In this document: in pieces, positions 42,072 to 50,608 of the stretch
Layout of the letters: the number at the start of each line of letters is the position of its first letter
Numbering within the stretch: the first letter of the stretch is position 1
Assembly: GCF_021538895.1 (NCBI RefSeq)
Contig: NZ_JADDRL010000057.1
Span: forward strand, 1 to 58,003
DNA from: Streptomyces olivochromogenes
Lineage (GTDB): Bacteria > Actinomycetota > Actinomycetes > Streptomycetales > Streptomycetaceae
Direction: 5' to 3'
DNA: 58,003 nt
The notes under the pieces: generated by a model
Seen by the model: the letters and a program-made list of their open reading frames with translations, nothing else
Database searches by the model: none
Told to the model about the DNA's origin: nothing
Position numbers and translations under genes: made by a program

Positions 42072-42854
42072 GGTCTTCTGGCTCTTCTGTGGATGTACGG
42101 AGACCGGAACGGAGTGACTGCCAACAAGTTCGGGGCGGTCGGTGGGCCGGATTCTGCATAGGCGTGCTCATTTAGTTCCACGGGTGATCCACGCCGGATG
42201 GTTCGAGTCATTCGCCCCTTTTATTCGGTTTCATGTGATGCTCGTGGTCTTCCGGACGGCCCTACGGGAACGTCGCGCCGTAGAGCGGGACGAACGGACC
42301 TGTCCGCAGCTCGGCTGGGTCACGGTCCTCGGTGTGCAGACGCCCCTGGATCTTCTCTTGCGGGATTGTTGTGAAGACCGGGGCGGTGTCGCCGGTCACC
42401 CGGATATAGAGTGCATGACCCGTCGGCGCACTCACGCAGCAAGTCGGTTGAGGGCCGGGCCGGTTCGTCGGAGCCGGGGGCGAGGGTGACGAGGGCCCGG
42501 AGGCCGTCGGCGCGCCGCGGGAAGGTCCAGGCCGGAGCCCACGACCGAGCTGCAGAACTGTCTTGATGCCGACACAGCCCCCGATGACACGTTGTGGAGA
42601 CGAAGCAGCCGTATTACCTGACCGTCCCAGCGATGTGCGGCACCACTGCCAATGCCGCCGCGCTCATCGGCCGGGTGTTTTGGCCGTACGGGCTCACCGA
42701 TCCCGGAGTCGTGCCCCGTGGTGGCATCGGCCGACGCCGGTGATCACGCGCGTGCCTGCCCGGCCGTCTCGCGAGCAGAATCCCCCTCTGTGGCCATGTC
42801 GCCTGACGGCCAGGTGGCCAGTCGACTCTGTGACATGACCACCCTGGCATCGCC
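42072..42854. other. 783-bp region of decayed sequence
   Basis: No intact gene. It holds a minus-strand frameshifted remnant (42262-42560) and otherwise low-quality open frames. Taken with the DUF2637 fragment, it looks like the scar of a lost element. Confidence 0.45.
42262..42560 (-). pseudogene. frameshifted remnant of an unrecognised gene
   Basis: Reading leftwards, one frame gives RSWAPAWTFPRRADGLRALV, then TLAPGSDEPARPSTDLLREC. Near 42410-42425 the sense moves to another frame: HALYIRVTGDTAPVFTTIPQ, then EKIQGRLHTEDRDPAEL, ending GPFVPLYGATFP at the TAG of 42262-42264. Both halves have coding-type composition and join into one plausible protein end. No start is seen and the family is unknown. 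Confidence 0.4.
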
Positions 42855-43643
42855 TCACGCCCGCATGGTCACCAGCTTCTGACCGTTGCCGGCGAGGATC
42901 TCGAAGTGCTCAATGGCTCCCGGCGACAAGGCAACCGCTCCCGGGATCGTAGTGCCGGGAGGGTACTCGCCTGCGCGCCAGCTCGCGCCGTCCTTTCGGA
43001 CCCCGCCGGGTCCGACCGCCTGCAGCCGGCAGGTGATTCCGGCGGGTGCCCCGCCGGCGGAGACCTGCAGGGTGCTGCCCCAGGCGGTGGGCGAGACCCG
43101 CACCGAGGCGGTGACGCCGGTGGTGGGATCGCTTCCGGAGAAGGTGCGCCAGGTGGTCGGCGCGGTCGGGCCGGGCGGCGTCGCCTGACTGCCCACGGTT
43201 CCGATGGTGGCCAGCCAGGTGCCGCCGACCGCTGCCGCGATGAGCGTCAGCGAGGCGGCGGCGCCGGCCAGTTGCAGACGCCAGGTGCGGCGGCGCCGGG
43301 CCGCGGCCTGCTGGAGCAGCTTCTCCAGTACTCCCTCTTCCGGCGCCTTGGGCACCGCGGGCGCGGCGGGCCGCTCAGGCAGAGAGGCCTGCGCACTCTC
43401 GGCTGCCCGTGCCACCAGCCGGTCGGCCGCGTCCCCGTCGGCCGTCGGCACCGTCTGGCCCGAGGCTTCGGCTTCGGTCACCGTCGCCAGCAGTGCGGGC
43501 AACCCTGCCAGCTGGGTGTGTTCGGCCCGGCAATCGGCGCATTCCTCGAGATGGACGCGCACGCGTTCCATTTCCGCCGAAGGCAGAGTGCCCAGGACGT
43601 AACCTCCGAGCGCCAGCTGGAGGGCGTCGTGTTCCGCGTTCAT
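42855..43643 (-). CDS. anti-sigma factor (zinc finger, RskA-like)
   Basis: 262 residues from ATG with AGGAGGT 8 bases upstream. Zinc-binding anti-sigma motif His31-x3-Cys35-x2-Cys38 (VHLEECADC), a linker, one span (~127-148) and an extracytoplasmic RskA-like domain with Cys. It follows the ECF sigma gene by 25 bases and should hold that sigma at the membrane. Confidence 0.85.
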   Translation of the reverse strand: MNAEHDALQLALGGYVLGTLPSAEMERVRVHLEECADCRAEHTQLAGLPALLATVTEAEASGQTVPTADGDAADRLVARAAESAQASLPERPAAPAVPKAPEEGVLEKLLQQAAARRRRTWRLQLAGAAASLTLIAAAVGGTWLATIGTVGSQATPPGPTAPTTWRTFSGSDPTTGVTASVRVSPTAWGSTLQVSAGGAPAGITCRLQAVGPGGVRKDGASWRAGEYPPGTTIPGAVALSPGAIEHFEILAGNGQKLVTMRA

Positions 43644-43668
43644 GGTCGCCACCTCCTGCCCGGAACGG

Positions 43669-44289
43669 TCACGGCGTGATCCCCCGTTCCTGTAGGGCCA
43701 GCCGCAGGGCGTGCAGGGCGTAGTACGTGCGCGACTTGACGGTGCCCAGTGGGATGCCCAGCTCCTGCGCGGCCTCCGCCATGGTCTTGCCCCGGTAGTA
43801 GGTCTCCAGCAGGACGGCGCGGTGGTCCGGGGACAGTGACCGGACGGCGTCGGCAACCGCCCAGCTCTGCAGTGCCTGCTCGATCTCGTCCTCGCCCGGT
43901 TTCTGCTCGGCGGCTCGCTCCAGTGCATCTCCGCCGACCTCTGTCGGCCTGGCCTGCCGGGCCCGGTGGGCGTCGATGACCAGGTGCCGGGCGACCGTGC
44001 ACAGCCATGCCCGGGCGGGGCCGCGTGCGGGGTCGAACGCGGCGGGATGCTGCCACGCTCGCAGCAGTGTTTCCTGCACCACGTCCTCTGCCCATTGCCG
44101 ATCTCCTGAGGTCAGTCGCAGCGCGTAGTGGAGTAGGGCTCCTGCGTGATCCGTGTACAGAGTGCGCAGCAGTTCCTCATCCGCGGTCGAAAAGGTCCCT
44201 TCACCAGAGACACGGTGCACGGAGCGATCCGGATCGGTCCGTGGACCACGTTTTCGGGAACCCCAGGGCATAAGTCGATCATCGCGCAT
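43669..44289 (-). CDS. ECF sigma factor (SigK/SigL-like)
   Basis: 206 residues from ATG at 44289; starts at 44334 (GTG) and 44271 (ATG) are possible, none with a clear ribosome-binding site. Region 2: LLHYALRLTSGDRQWAEDVVQETLLRAW (quoted in part AEDVVQETLLRAW), ARAWLCTVARHLVIDAHRAR. Region 4: LSPDHRAVLLETYYRGKTMAEAAQ, GIPLGTVKSRTYYALHALR. Pairs with the anti-sigma downstream. It is divergent from the cupredoxin operon at 45058, a likely target. Confidence 0.9.
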   Translation of the reverse strand: MRDDRLMPWGSRKRGPRTDPDRSVHRVSGEGTFSTADEELLRTLYTDHAGALLHYALRLTSGDRQWAEDVVQETLLRAWQHPAAFDPARGPARAWLCTVARHLVIDAHRARQARPTEVGGDALERAAEQKPGEDEIEQALQSWAVADAVRSLSPDHRAVLLETYYRGKTMAEAAQELGIPLGTVKSRTYYALHALRLALQERGITP

Positions 44290-45057
44290 ATGTACTGCTT
44301 TGTCCTGTAACCCGCGGGATGACTCAGGTGACACTCTGTGAGCGGCGCCGCGGGTCGCGCGTCCCCGTCAAGCCTCAGGACGTCACCAAGGCCAGCCTCG
44401 GACGCCGCCAGGGCCAAACGTGCGCAGCGCTCGGGGAAGGCCGGTTGATCTGCGGCGATACCAAGAAGTCTCACAAAAGTGCAGATCTGCCGAACCGTGG
44501 GACCCCTGCCATCCGTGGAGCCGGACAAGAACCCAATTCGGAGCAATTCCGAATCCAATCCCATTCGGTGAAGGATGGATCAAAGGTGACCCATATCCAC
44601 CACGCGAGGCATACGTTCCCGCCGCCGACCACGCTCCGCCGCCCTCGTGTATCGAGGTCGGCGCCACCGCGCAGCTCCGGCCCGTGCCCAGCGCACATCG
44701 CGACGACAGCGCTACGCACACAGCGATCGAGGGCTGCGCAACCACTCGGGGAGAACTCCCCCCGGACCAGCGTGCGCACCATCCGTACGGGGCGACACCG
44801 ACCTGCCCCGAGTCACTCGCGGCTCCCCGCGCGTGGAACTGCCGTATGCCGCCTGCGTCTTCGCGGCGCGCATGGGTGGGTGCGCGGCGTCGGCTACGTC
44901 GAGGCGAGTGGTCGGCGCGGGGCAACCCCCATGCCCGCTCGCCGGGTCCGCGCGGGGCAGGCGCCCCTGAACAAGGCATCCACCACACATCCCTGCGGTT
45001 GCGTGCGCCCGGTCGGCGCAGTTCCCGTCTCCGCCTGATCCGTGAGGAACGGACACC
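44290..45057. other. 768-bp divergent intergenic region
   Basis: Lies between the ECF sigma gene (minus) and the cupredoxin operon (plus). Long open frames exist on both strands but have poor codon bias and no domains. It probably holds both promoters; I could not pick out a specific ECF-type promoter with confidence. Confidence 0.4.
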
Positions 45058-45609
45058 ATGTATGTGAACTTTCGCCCGCCAGGTCGGCGGTCACGCGGCG
45101 CGACCGGGCTGGCCGTCGCCACCGTCGCCACTGCCGGCGTGCTGGGGCTGCTCAGCTCATACGGCCAGGCCTCGCACGCCTCGTCCACCGCGGCCGGCGC
45201 CATCACACCCGGTCCGGGGCAGCACCAGATGGCAGGGATGCCCGGTGCTACGGGGCCGGAAAACAGGGAGGGCACCGTTCTCGGCGCCTCGCCGATGCCC
45301 GGCATGACCATGCCCATGAGTCCCTCAAGCACACGGGCGGCGGACGTGCCGGTGAGCGGGAACGCCGTGGCGATCAAGAACTTCGCATTCTCCCCGGCCA
45401 CGCTGAAGGTCAAAGCGGGCACGACGGTGACCTGGACCAACCAGGACAGCGACGCCCACACCGTCACCAGCGCCGGATCGGGCGGCCCCTTGCATTCGGC
45501 TGCCCTGGGCACCCACGCCACCTACAGCTACACGTTCACCAAGCCCGGCACCTACGCCTACCTCTGCACCATCCATCCGTTCATGACCGCCACCGTGGAG
45601 GTGACCTGA
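45058..45609 (+). CDS. exported cupredoxin (plastocyanin-like copper protein)
   Basis: 183 residues. N-terminal export signal or anchor (~15-40), a Met-rich segment (MAGMPG, MPGMTMPM, ~58-87) of the type that binds Cu(I), then a cupredoxin domain (~100-183). Copper ligands are His134 (DAHTV), Cys170, His173 and Met176 (YLCTIHPFM). It carries electrons or copper outside the membrane. The stop overlaps the next start as TGATG, so it is translated with the phosphoesterase. Confidence 0.88.
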   Translation: MYVNFRPPGRRSRGATGLAVATVATAGVLGLLSSYGQASHASSTAAGAITPGPGQHQMAGMPGATGPENREGTVLGASPMPGMTMPMSPSSTRAADVPVSGNAVAIKNFAFSPATLKVKAGTTVTWTNQDSDAHTVTSAGSGGPLHSAALGTHATYSYTFTKPGTYAYLCTIHPFMTATVEVT

Positions 45610-46619
45610 TGTCCGACTACTACGACAGTCACGACGCGCTACCGGCCGACGACACCGGTCAGCCCGAAACCGAGCACGGTATGACTCGACGTCAACTCAT
45701 GCGGCACGCAGGATGGTTCGGCGGCGCAGTGGTGCTGACCGTGGCCGGCGGAGAGGTGATCAGCCACATCGCGGACTCCCGGGACATCCATGCCGGGACC
45801 GCCGCAGCTTCCGTCGGGGCTGCCACAGAGGCAAGCGGCGCGCTGCGGTTCGTGCAGGTCTCGGACAGTCATATCGGGTTCCAGGGCCCGGCGAACATGG
45901 ACGTGGCCGGCTCGTTCACCGAAGCGATCAACCAGGTCAACTCACTCGGATTCAGGCCGGACTTCGTCATGCACAGCGGCGACCTGACCCACCTTTCCAC
46001 GGCCGGGCAGTTCGACCAGGTCAAGCAGATGATGACCGGAATGAAGACGGACCGCGTCTTCACCGTACCTGGCGAGCACGACTCCATCGGCGATGCGGGC
46101 CGCGCCTACCGGCGGACCTTCGGCATGGGCACGCTCGGCGATGGCTGGTACAGCTTCGACACCCACGGCGTGCACTTCATCGCCCTGGTCAACACCCTGA
46201 GCCTGGAGAAGCTCGGCCATCTCGGCAACGCGCAGATCGACTTCGTGCGCAAGGACATCGCTGGGCTGTCGTCGGACACACCCATCGTGGTCTTCAGCCA
46301 CATCCCGCTGTTCGCCATGTACCCGAAGTGGGGCTGGAGCACCGACGACGCCCTCAAGGTCATCGCCCTCCTGCGCCGCTTCTCCTCCGTCACCTGCCTC
46401 AACGGGCATGTCCACCAGCTGTTCACCAAGACGGACGGCAACATCACCTTCCACTCCGCCACCACCACGGCCTACCCCCTGCCCGAACCGGGTCGCGCCC
46501 CCGCCCCAACGCCCCAGGTCGTCCCTGCCCGGCAGCTCAAAGACGCACTCGGCATCCGCAGCGTCGGCTACCGCCAAGGCGACCGCGAACTGGCCATCAA
46601 GGACCAGAGACTGGCATGA
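45609..46619 (+). CDS. Tat-exported calcineurin-like metallophosphoesterase
   Basis: 336 residues. A twin-arginine signal begins at ~25 (MTRRQLMRHAGWFGGAVVL). Metal-site motifs follow: DSH (Asp86, His88), HSGDLTH (Asp125), GEHD (155-158), FSHIPLF and GHVHQ. The usual third motif is GNHD; here Asn is Glu, which removes a normal metal ligand and may change metal or activity. It starts on TGATG with the cupredoxin and ends on ATGA with the next gene, so the three form one tight operon. The substrate is unknown. Confidence 0.85.
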   Translation: MSDYYDSHDALPADDTGQPETEHGMTRRQLMRHAGWFGGAVVLTVAGGEVISHIADSRDIHAGTAAASVGAATEASGALRFVQVSDSHIGFQGPANMDVAGSFTEAINQVNSLGFRPDFVMHSGDLTHLSTAGQFDQVKQMMTGMKTDRVFTVPGEHDSIGDAGRAYRRTFGMGTLGDGWYSFDTHGVHFIALVNTLSLEKLGHLGNAQIDFVRKDIAGLSSDTPIVVFSHIPLFAMYPKWGWSTDDALKVIALLRRFSSVTCLNGHVHQLFTKTDGNITFHSATTTAYPLPEPGRAPAPTPQVVPARQLKDALGIRSVGYRQGDRELAIKDQRLA

Positions 46620-47077
46620 GCACCCAAAGATTCCTCGCCCCCGCCTTGCGGTCGGCGACCGCCGCAACCCTCGCCGCCAGCGGATACATCCACGCCCAGC
46701 TCTACGTCGACGGGTACCGCTTCATCCACGTCATCGGCCCCCTGTTCCTGCTCCAGGCCGGCGCATCCCTCGCCCTCGCTGCCCTGCTGCTGATCGGGAC
46801 ACCACCCCTGCTGCTGAGGATCGCCGCGGCAGGCGTTGCCCTTGGCGCCCTCGGCGGCTTCACCGCTTCGCGCACCGTAGGCGCGTTCGGATTCACCGAG
46901 CACGGTCTGCAGCCAGCACCACAAGCCGCCCTCAGCGTCCTCGCCGAAACGGGCACGCTGCTGCTCCTCGCCGTCTGGCAGGTGACTGTGACCAGACAAC
47001 ACCGCGTGGTCCGACCACCCTTCAGTACGCCCACCCGGGACCGGGCGCGCCTCAAACGGGGGTCGCCCACCTGCTGA
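46616..47077 (+). CDS. small four-span membrane protein
   Basis: 153 residues starting on the ATGA overlap. Four hydrophobic segments; an early SGYIHAQLYVDGYRFIHVIG loop holds three His and several Tyr that could bind a metal. It resembles the unassigned membrane proteins that sit beside cupredoxin genes in Streptomyces. Probably part of the copper/phosphoesterase unit. Confidence 0.75.
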   Translation: MSTQRFLAPALRSATAATLAASGYIHAQLYVDGYRFIHVIGPLFLLQAGASLALAALLLIGTPPLLLRIAAAGVALGALGGFTASRTVGAFGFTEHGLQPAPQAALSVLAETGTLLLLAVWQVTVTRQHRVVRPPFSTPTRDRARLKRGSPTC

Positions 47078-47097
47078 CTTCCTTCGACCGCTGGGAG

Positions 47098-47271
47098 TCA
47101 GTGTTTGAAGGAGTCCTTGGACTTCTCTTTCGCGCCCCGCATCTTGCCCCGCGCTTCGAGAGCGGCACCCTTTGCCGCGAGGGTGTCTTTGTGCACCGCG
47201 TGGGCCATCTTCCGCACGATCTTTCCTACAACCTGCTCGGCCTCTGCTTTGGCCTTCTCTCCGGTACTCAT
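47098..47271 (-). CDS. 57-residue CsbD-like stress protein
   Basis: Short gene of 58 codons with a perfect GGAGGT 7 bases before ATG. The product is MSTGEKAKAEAEQVVGKIVR, then KMAHAVHKDTLAAKGAALEA and RGKMRGAKEKSKDSFKH. It is a Lys/Ala/Glu-rich helical protein with the CsbD-like pattern KAKAEAEQVVGK...AAKGAALEARGKMRGAKEK. CsbD proteins are general-stress proteins of unknown mechanism. It converges with the membrane gene at 46616. Confidence 0.8.
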   Translation of the reverse strand: MSTGEKAKAEAEQVVGKIVRKMAHAVHKDTLAAKGAALEARGKMRGAKEKSKDSFKH

Positions 47272-47409
47272 CTCAGCACCTCCGCACTCAGGGGCCGAGT
47301 GCCCTTGAGGCAGGAGGGAAACCCCGTGAGCGGATCGTCGCGTGGCAACGCTGCGCAGGCCAGCCGATACTCCCGGTGAACACCTACTTCGCCGCCCGGC
47401 CTCCGGTCC

Positions 47410-48168
47410 TCACATCCCGGCCATACCGCCACCAGTGAGGCCCGGAGCCAGCTCCGGGACCCAGAAGACGGCGACGGCCAGGGCGATCGACACGATCCCC
47501 ACGACACGGGCCACGAGGTGGCCGGCCGGAGCCAGCTTCTCGGCGGTGATCACGCCGGTCAGGACCACCATGGCCCACAGGTTCATCACACCGAACGCCG
47601 CCAGCAGCACCATCAGCGACCAACAGCAGCCCAGGCAGAACGACCCGTGGTGGGCTCCGGCACGCAGATCGCGCGAGGGCCCCGGGTACGAGCCGTAGCG
47701 CAGCATCATCCCGATCGGCGAGCGGCACCTCGCCAGGCAGCGGTCTTTGAGGGGCGTGAGCTGGTAGACGCCGTTGAGGGCGAAGATGGCCGCGGCCACT
47801 GCGGTCCCCGCCACGGAGGGAAGGCCCGCAGCCCGGCCCAGCCCGGAGGCCAGCGCGTACGCCGGCAGCCCGGCAGCAGCCCAGACGAGCAGGTAGGCGA
47901 CGGTGAAGGCGACCATGCGTGGCGCCCGGTGCACAGTGATGGTGCGTGCGTACAGCGCGGCGACGGGCGCCGTGGCGGGCAGCATCATCGCAGCGATCAT
48001 CAGCGTCCACACGGCCAGGAAAGCGGGCAGGGCCAGGCCCATGGTGCCCGGCATCCCCGGCATGCTGCCGCGGCGCGTCACCAACCAGACCCAGGCGGCG
48101 GCCGCCGCGACCAGCAGCAGTCCGGCGGGGCCCGCCGTGCGGCGGACGGTGACCAGCCGACCGGTCAC
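47410..48168 (-). CDS. DUF2182 membrane metal-binding protein
   Basis: 252 residues from the GTG at 48168, which overlaps the upstream stop as GTGA (a GTG at 48177 is possible). About seven spans; family signs are WTLMIAAMMLPA, NGVYQLTPLKDRCLARCRSP and HHGSFCLGCCWSLM with paired Cys/His. DUF2182 is annotated as a predicted metal-binding membrane protein. It is translationally coupled to DUF1326; the pair is widespread in bacteria and of unknown role. Confidence 0.88.
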   Translation of the reverse strand: MTGRLVTVRRTAGPAGLLLVAAAAAWVWLVTRRGSMPGMPGTMGLALPAFLAVWTLMIAAMMLPATAPVAALYARTITVHRAPRMVAFTVAYLLVWAAAGLPAYALASGLGRAAGLPSVAGTAVAAAIFALNGVYQLTPLKDRCLARCRSPIGMMLRYGSYPGPSRDLRAGAHHGSFCLGCCWSLMVLLAAFGVMNLWAMVVLTGVITAEKLAPAGHLVARVVGIVSIALAVAVFWVPELAPGLTGGGMAGM

Positions 48169-48779
48169 GTGGACCACGTAAAGGGCGCAGAGTGTCCGTT
48201 GCTGCCGGAGAAGTCCCAGGACCTGCCGTACACGCCGTCGCCCGTCGCCCGGATGGACCGCGCGATGGTCAACGTGCTGTTCACCGGGTGGAACATACCG
48301 GTCAGGCCCATGACCGGGCCGTCCTCGCCGAACTGTGGGGCAACCTGGTCCTCGATCTCGATGTCGATGGCGTCGCCGATCCGCGCCGCGTGATGGCGGC
48401 CGTCATCGCGGTAGTCGATGGGGGCGCGCTCCACGCCGAGGACCTCGCCGATGAGCGGAGTGAGCGCCGCCATCGGCCCGCCGGCTTGGCCGGAGAAGAC
48501 CTTGCCCAGCGCCTCGGCCTGGCCGTCGTCGGCCGAAGCGTCGACGTACAGCGCCACCTGCCAGCCGCCGTCGGCCATCACTCGGGGCGCGTCGATGAAG
48601 ACGGCGACGCTGCGGTCGGAGACGTCCACGCCGTCCACGTTCCCGCTGTCCACGTGGAACGCGAAGGTCACCTGGCAGCGTTCGTGGTCGGCCGGTGCGG
48701 TGAGGCCCGAGGTGGTGCAGGGGCACACCACGTCGCAGTTGCAGCTCTCCAGATACGTGCCGTTCAGATTCCAGGGCAT
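48165..48779 (-). CDS. DUF1326 protein
   Basis: 204 residues from ATG at 48779 with GGGAGG 9 bases upstream. It opens WNLNGTYLESCNCDVVCPC, the Cys-rich signature of DUF1326, and continues with AFHVDSGNVDGVDVSDRSVAV. Its partner DUF2182 follows with an overlapping start. The Cys cluster suggests a metal or redox role. Its beginning overlaps the 3' end of the SMI1-like gene by 16 bases. Confidence 0.88.
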   Translation of the reverse strand: MPWNLNGTYLESCNCDVVCPCTTSGLTAPADHERCQVTFAFHVDSGNVDGVDVSDRSVAVFIDAPRVMADGGWQVALYVDASADDGQAEALGKVFSGQAGGPMAALTPLIGEVLGVERAPIDYRDDGRHHAARIGDAIDIEIEDQVAPQFGEDGPVMGLTGMFHPVNSTLTIARSIRATGDGVYGRSWDFSGSNGHSAPFTWST

Positions 48780-49447
48780 GGCTCTTGGCCTCCCTCTTCT
48801 ACGTCCCCCACGCCGAAGGGAGCGCATCGGGAGAGTCCGTTCCGTCCCGGTGCCGCTCCCGTCCAGGCTATTCCCGATGACCCCCGTCGCGCAGATCCGC
48901 TGCCGGCAGCGCTCACCGTCCTTGCCGAGCGTAAGGCCGCACCGGTGGTCAGATCTTCGGAGCGACACGGTACCGATTTGGATGAGCATGAAGTCGAGGA
49001 GACGTTCGGGCCCCAGAAGCCGTCGCCGTTGCCGATGAGTATGCGCCCGGTGAGAGGGCCGGTTACACCTATGAGAACGAGATCGCTGCAGCCACGTTCG
49101 ATGGCGTGCAGGAAGAGGTGACCCTCGCGTGTGGGACGGTAGGCCCGGCTGAATCCTCTTGTGCCAGTGCCGGCAGCTCCGGGGTTCATCGTGAACAGGC
49201 TGCAGCCTTCCAGCGGGATCAGTCCGTAGTACGGGGACGCACCACTGCTACCCATGTTCGTGACGAAGTCTCGATAAGGCTGTGGGAGTTCCACGTCATG
49301 CTCGGCCTCGAAGGCGTCTACCCGTTGTGTGGGCAGGCAGGGGCCGAGACGAAATTCGTGCCGCTCTTCGCCGAAGGAATGGCTTCGACCGGGCGTGTAG
49401 GGAATGCGTGCCAGCTTGCGTCGCAGCCGCGGGATGCGGGAGTCCAT
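48764..49447 (-). CDS. SMI1/KNR4-like protein with altered C-terminus
   Basis: 227 residues from ATG with GAAGAG upstream. SMI1/KNR4 pattern: VDAFEAEHDVELPQPYRDFVTNMGSSGASPYYGLIPL (quoted in part ELPQPYRDFVTNMG), then GFWGPN near residue 145. After this point (about 49005) the sequence stops looking like the family: the expected W-x-x-Y-x-x-W ending is missing and the last ~75 residues are Ser/Arg/Gly-rich. A frameshift near 49005 is likely. These proteins often act as immunity proteins to polymorphic toxins; no toxin is next to it. It overlaps the DUF1326 start by 16 bases. Confidence 0.6.
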   Translation of the reverse strand: MDSRIPRLRRKLARIPYTPGRSHSFGEERHEFRLGPCLPTQRVDAFEAEHDVELPQPYRDFVTNMGSSGASPYYGLIPLEGCSLFTMNPGAAGTGTRGFSRAYRPTREGHLFLHAIERGCSDLVLIGVTGPLTGRILIGNGDGFWGPNVSSTSCSSKSVPCRSEDLTTGAALRSARTVSAAGSGSARRGSSGIAWTGAAPGRNGLSRCAPFGVGDVEEGGQEPCPGI

Positions 49448-49693
49448 GCGAGCTCTTCTCCCGTGTTGCCCGCAATCTATCGCGCGGCGCGGGAGATCAA
49501 CCTGCGAGCAGGACTCGCTTCCGCAGTAGCTGGATGCCTGCCCGGCCGAACACCGGGCGCTTGAGCATCTTGATCCGGTTGACGTGGCGTTCGAGGGCGA
49601 GCTCCAACGGGGAACCCCTGGCCTGGGGAACCTTTCGCGCCGGGCCCACGTCTTCCTGCGCGACCCCAACCACACGCCCCAGGAGAACAGACC

Positions 49694-49981
49694 GTGGCCG
49701 ACCAGGACGTAGAGCAGACCGACGAGCGGGGTTACAGCCCAAAGCCCTGGTGGGCGGACCTCGGGACGTGGGGGGCTGTTGCAGTGATCGCCTTCGGGGG
49801 TCTCGCGGCAGTGTGGGCCTATTTCCGGCTGCCCGGCACCCCGGACGAGTCGGCGTCCGGCTACTACGGCGCCGCCAAGCTCATCGCCATCGGCCTGGTG
49901 ACTGTGGGATGCACCTTGCTGGGCCGCCGTCGCGCCCGGGCCGCAGCCATCGAGGAGACGAAGGAGCGGCAACGCGTCTGA
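49694..49981 (+). CDS. small membrane protein
   Basis: 95 residues from GTG with AGGAG 8 bases upstream. Two spans (~27-45 and ~61-76), a short loop and a charged C-terminus (RRRARAAAIEETKERQRV). Single gene, no family recognised. Confidence 0.75.
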   Translation: MADQDVEQTDERGYSPKPWWADLGTWGAVAVIAFGGLAAVWAYFRLPGTPDESASGYYGAAKLIAIGLVTVGCTLLGRRRARAAAIEETKERQRV

Positions 49982-50209
49982 CACCACCGTCCGGTGAGCA
50001 ACGTCAGATGGTGGCGACTTCCTGAACCCCGCAAGGGCTCTCGTACGTTCATGATGCCCAGCTCCGACATGACAGCCGGGTTCCCGAAACGGCCCCGTGT
50101 CCCGCTTCGTACGCCATGCGGGGCCCGTTTCGCCAACACGTGGACACGGCCACCGAGCATCGCTCCGGACGGGACAGCCGCGCCGCTTCTTCCAGGTCGG
50201 CCTGCCACG

Positions 50210-50608
50210 TCATGCCAGGATCCGCCACCCGGGATCTGCCCCCGCGCGGGCCACCTCCGCGTCGTACTCGTTGGCGTCGAAGTCGAATTCCGGCAGTCGG
50301 CCATCCCCGTGAGGAACCTGCCAGCCCGACCACTGGACGACGTTCCCCATCCGCTGCACGACCACGGAGAGGAAGCCGCAGCACTCCCCGGTGCACTCCG
50401 GCTCGCCCAACTGCACACGGCGGGGCTCCGATGTCGCCCGCAGCGGGCTGGGGAGCCCGATGGGCAACGCTTCCGCTGCCAGAGGCCCACGGCCCCCAGG
50501 GCCAACCGCCTGCTCCACTACGTCCTCGCCGTTGACCCAGAAACGCAGTTGGGCAGGGAAACGCGGTCCCGGTGGCAGCACCGTGATCTCCAACCGATCG
50601 AACATCAA
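50210..50608 (-). CDS. hypothetical protein
   Basis: 132 residues; AAGGTGG before two adjacent ATGs (50608, 50605). It reads FDRLEITVLPPGPRFPAQLRFWVNGEDV, then GEPECTGECCGFLSVVVQRMGNVVQW and FDFDANEYDAEVARA. The CTGECC cluster may bind metal. No signal or span. It ends at GWRILA and may be shortened; the downstream minus-strand sequence looks weakly coding in another frame. Family unknown. Confidence 0.65.
   Translation of the reverse strand: MMFDRLEITVLPPGPRFPAQLRFWVNGEDVVEQAVGPGGRGPLAAEALPIGLPSPLRATSEPRRVQLGEPECTGECCGFLSVVVQRMGNVVQWSGWQVPHGDGRLPEFDFDANEYDAEVARAGADPGWRILA

Noticed and set aside
42142..42489. A plus-strand ORF of 115 codons
   Set aside because: It is opposite the better-supported minus-strand remnant and has no ribosome-binding site or domain.
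44319..45067. Overlapping open frames in the 44.3-45.1 kb gap
   Set aside because: No ribosome-binding sites, weak third-position bias and no domain in any frame. Treated as intergenic.
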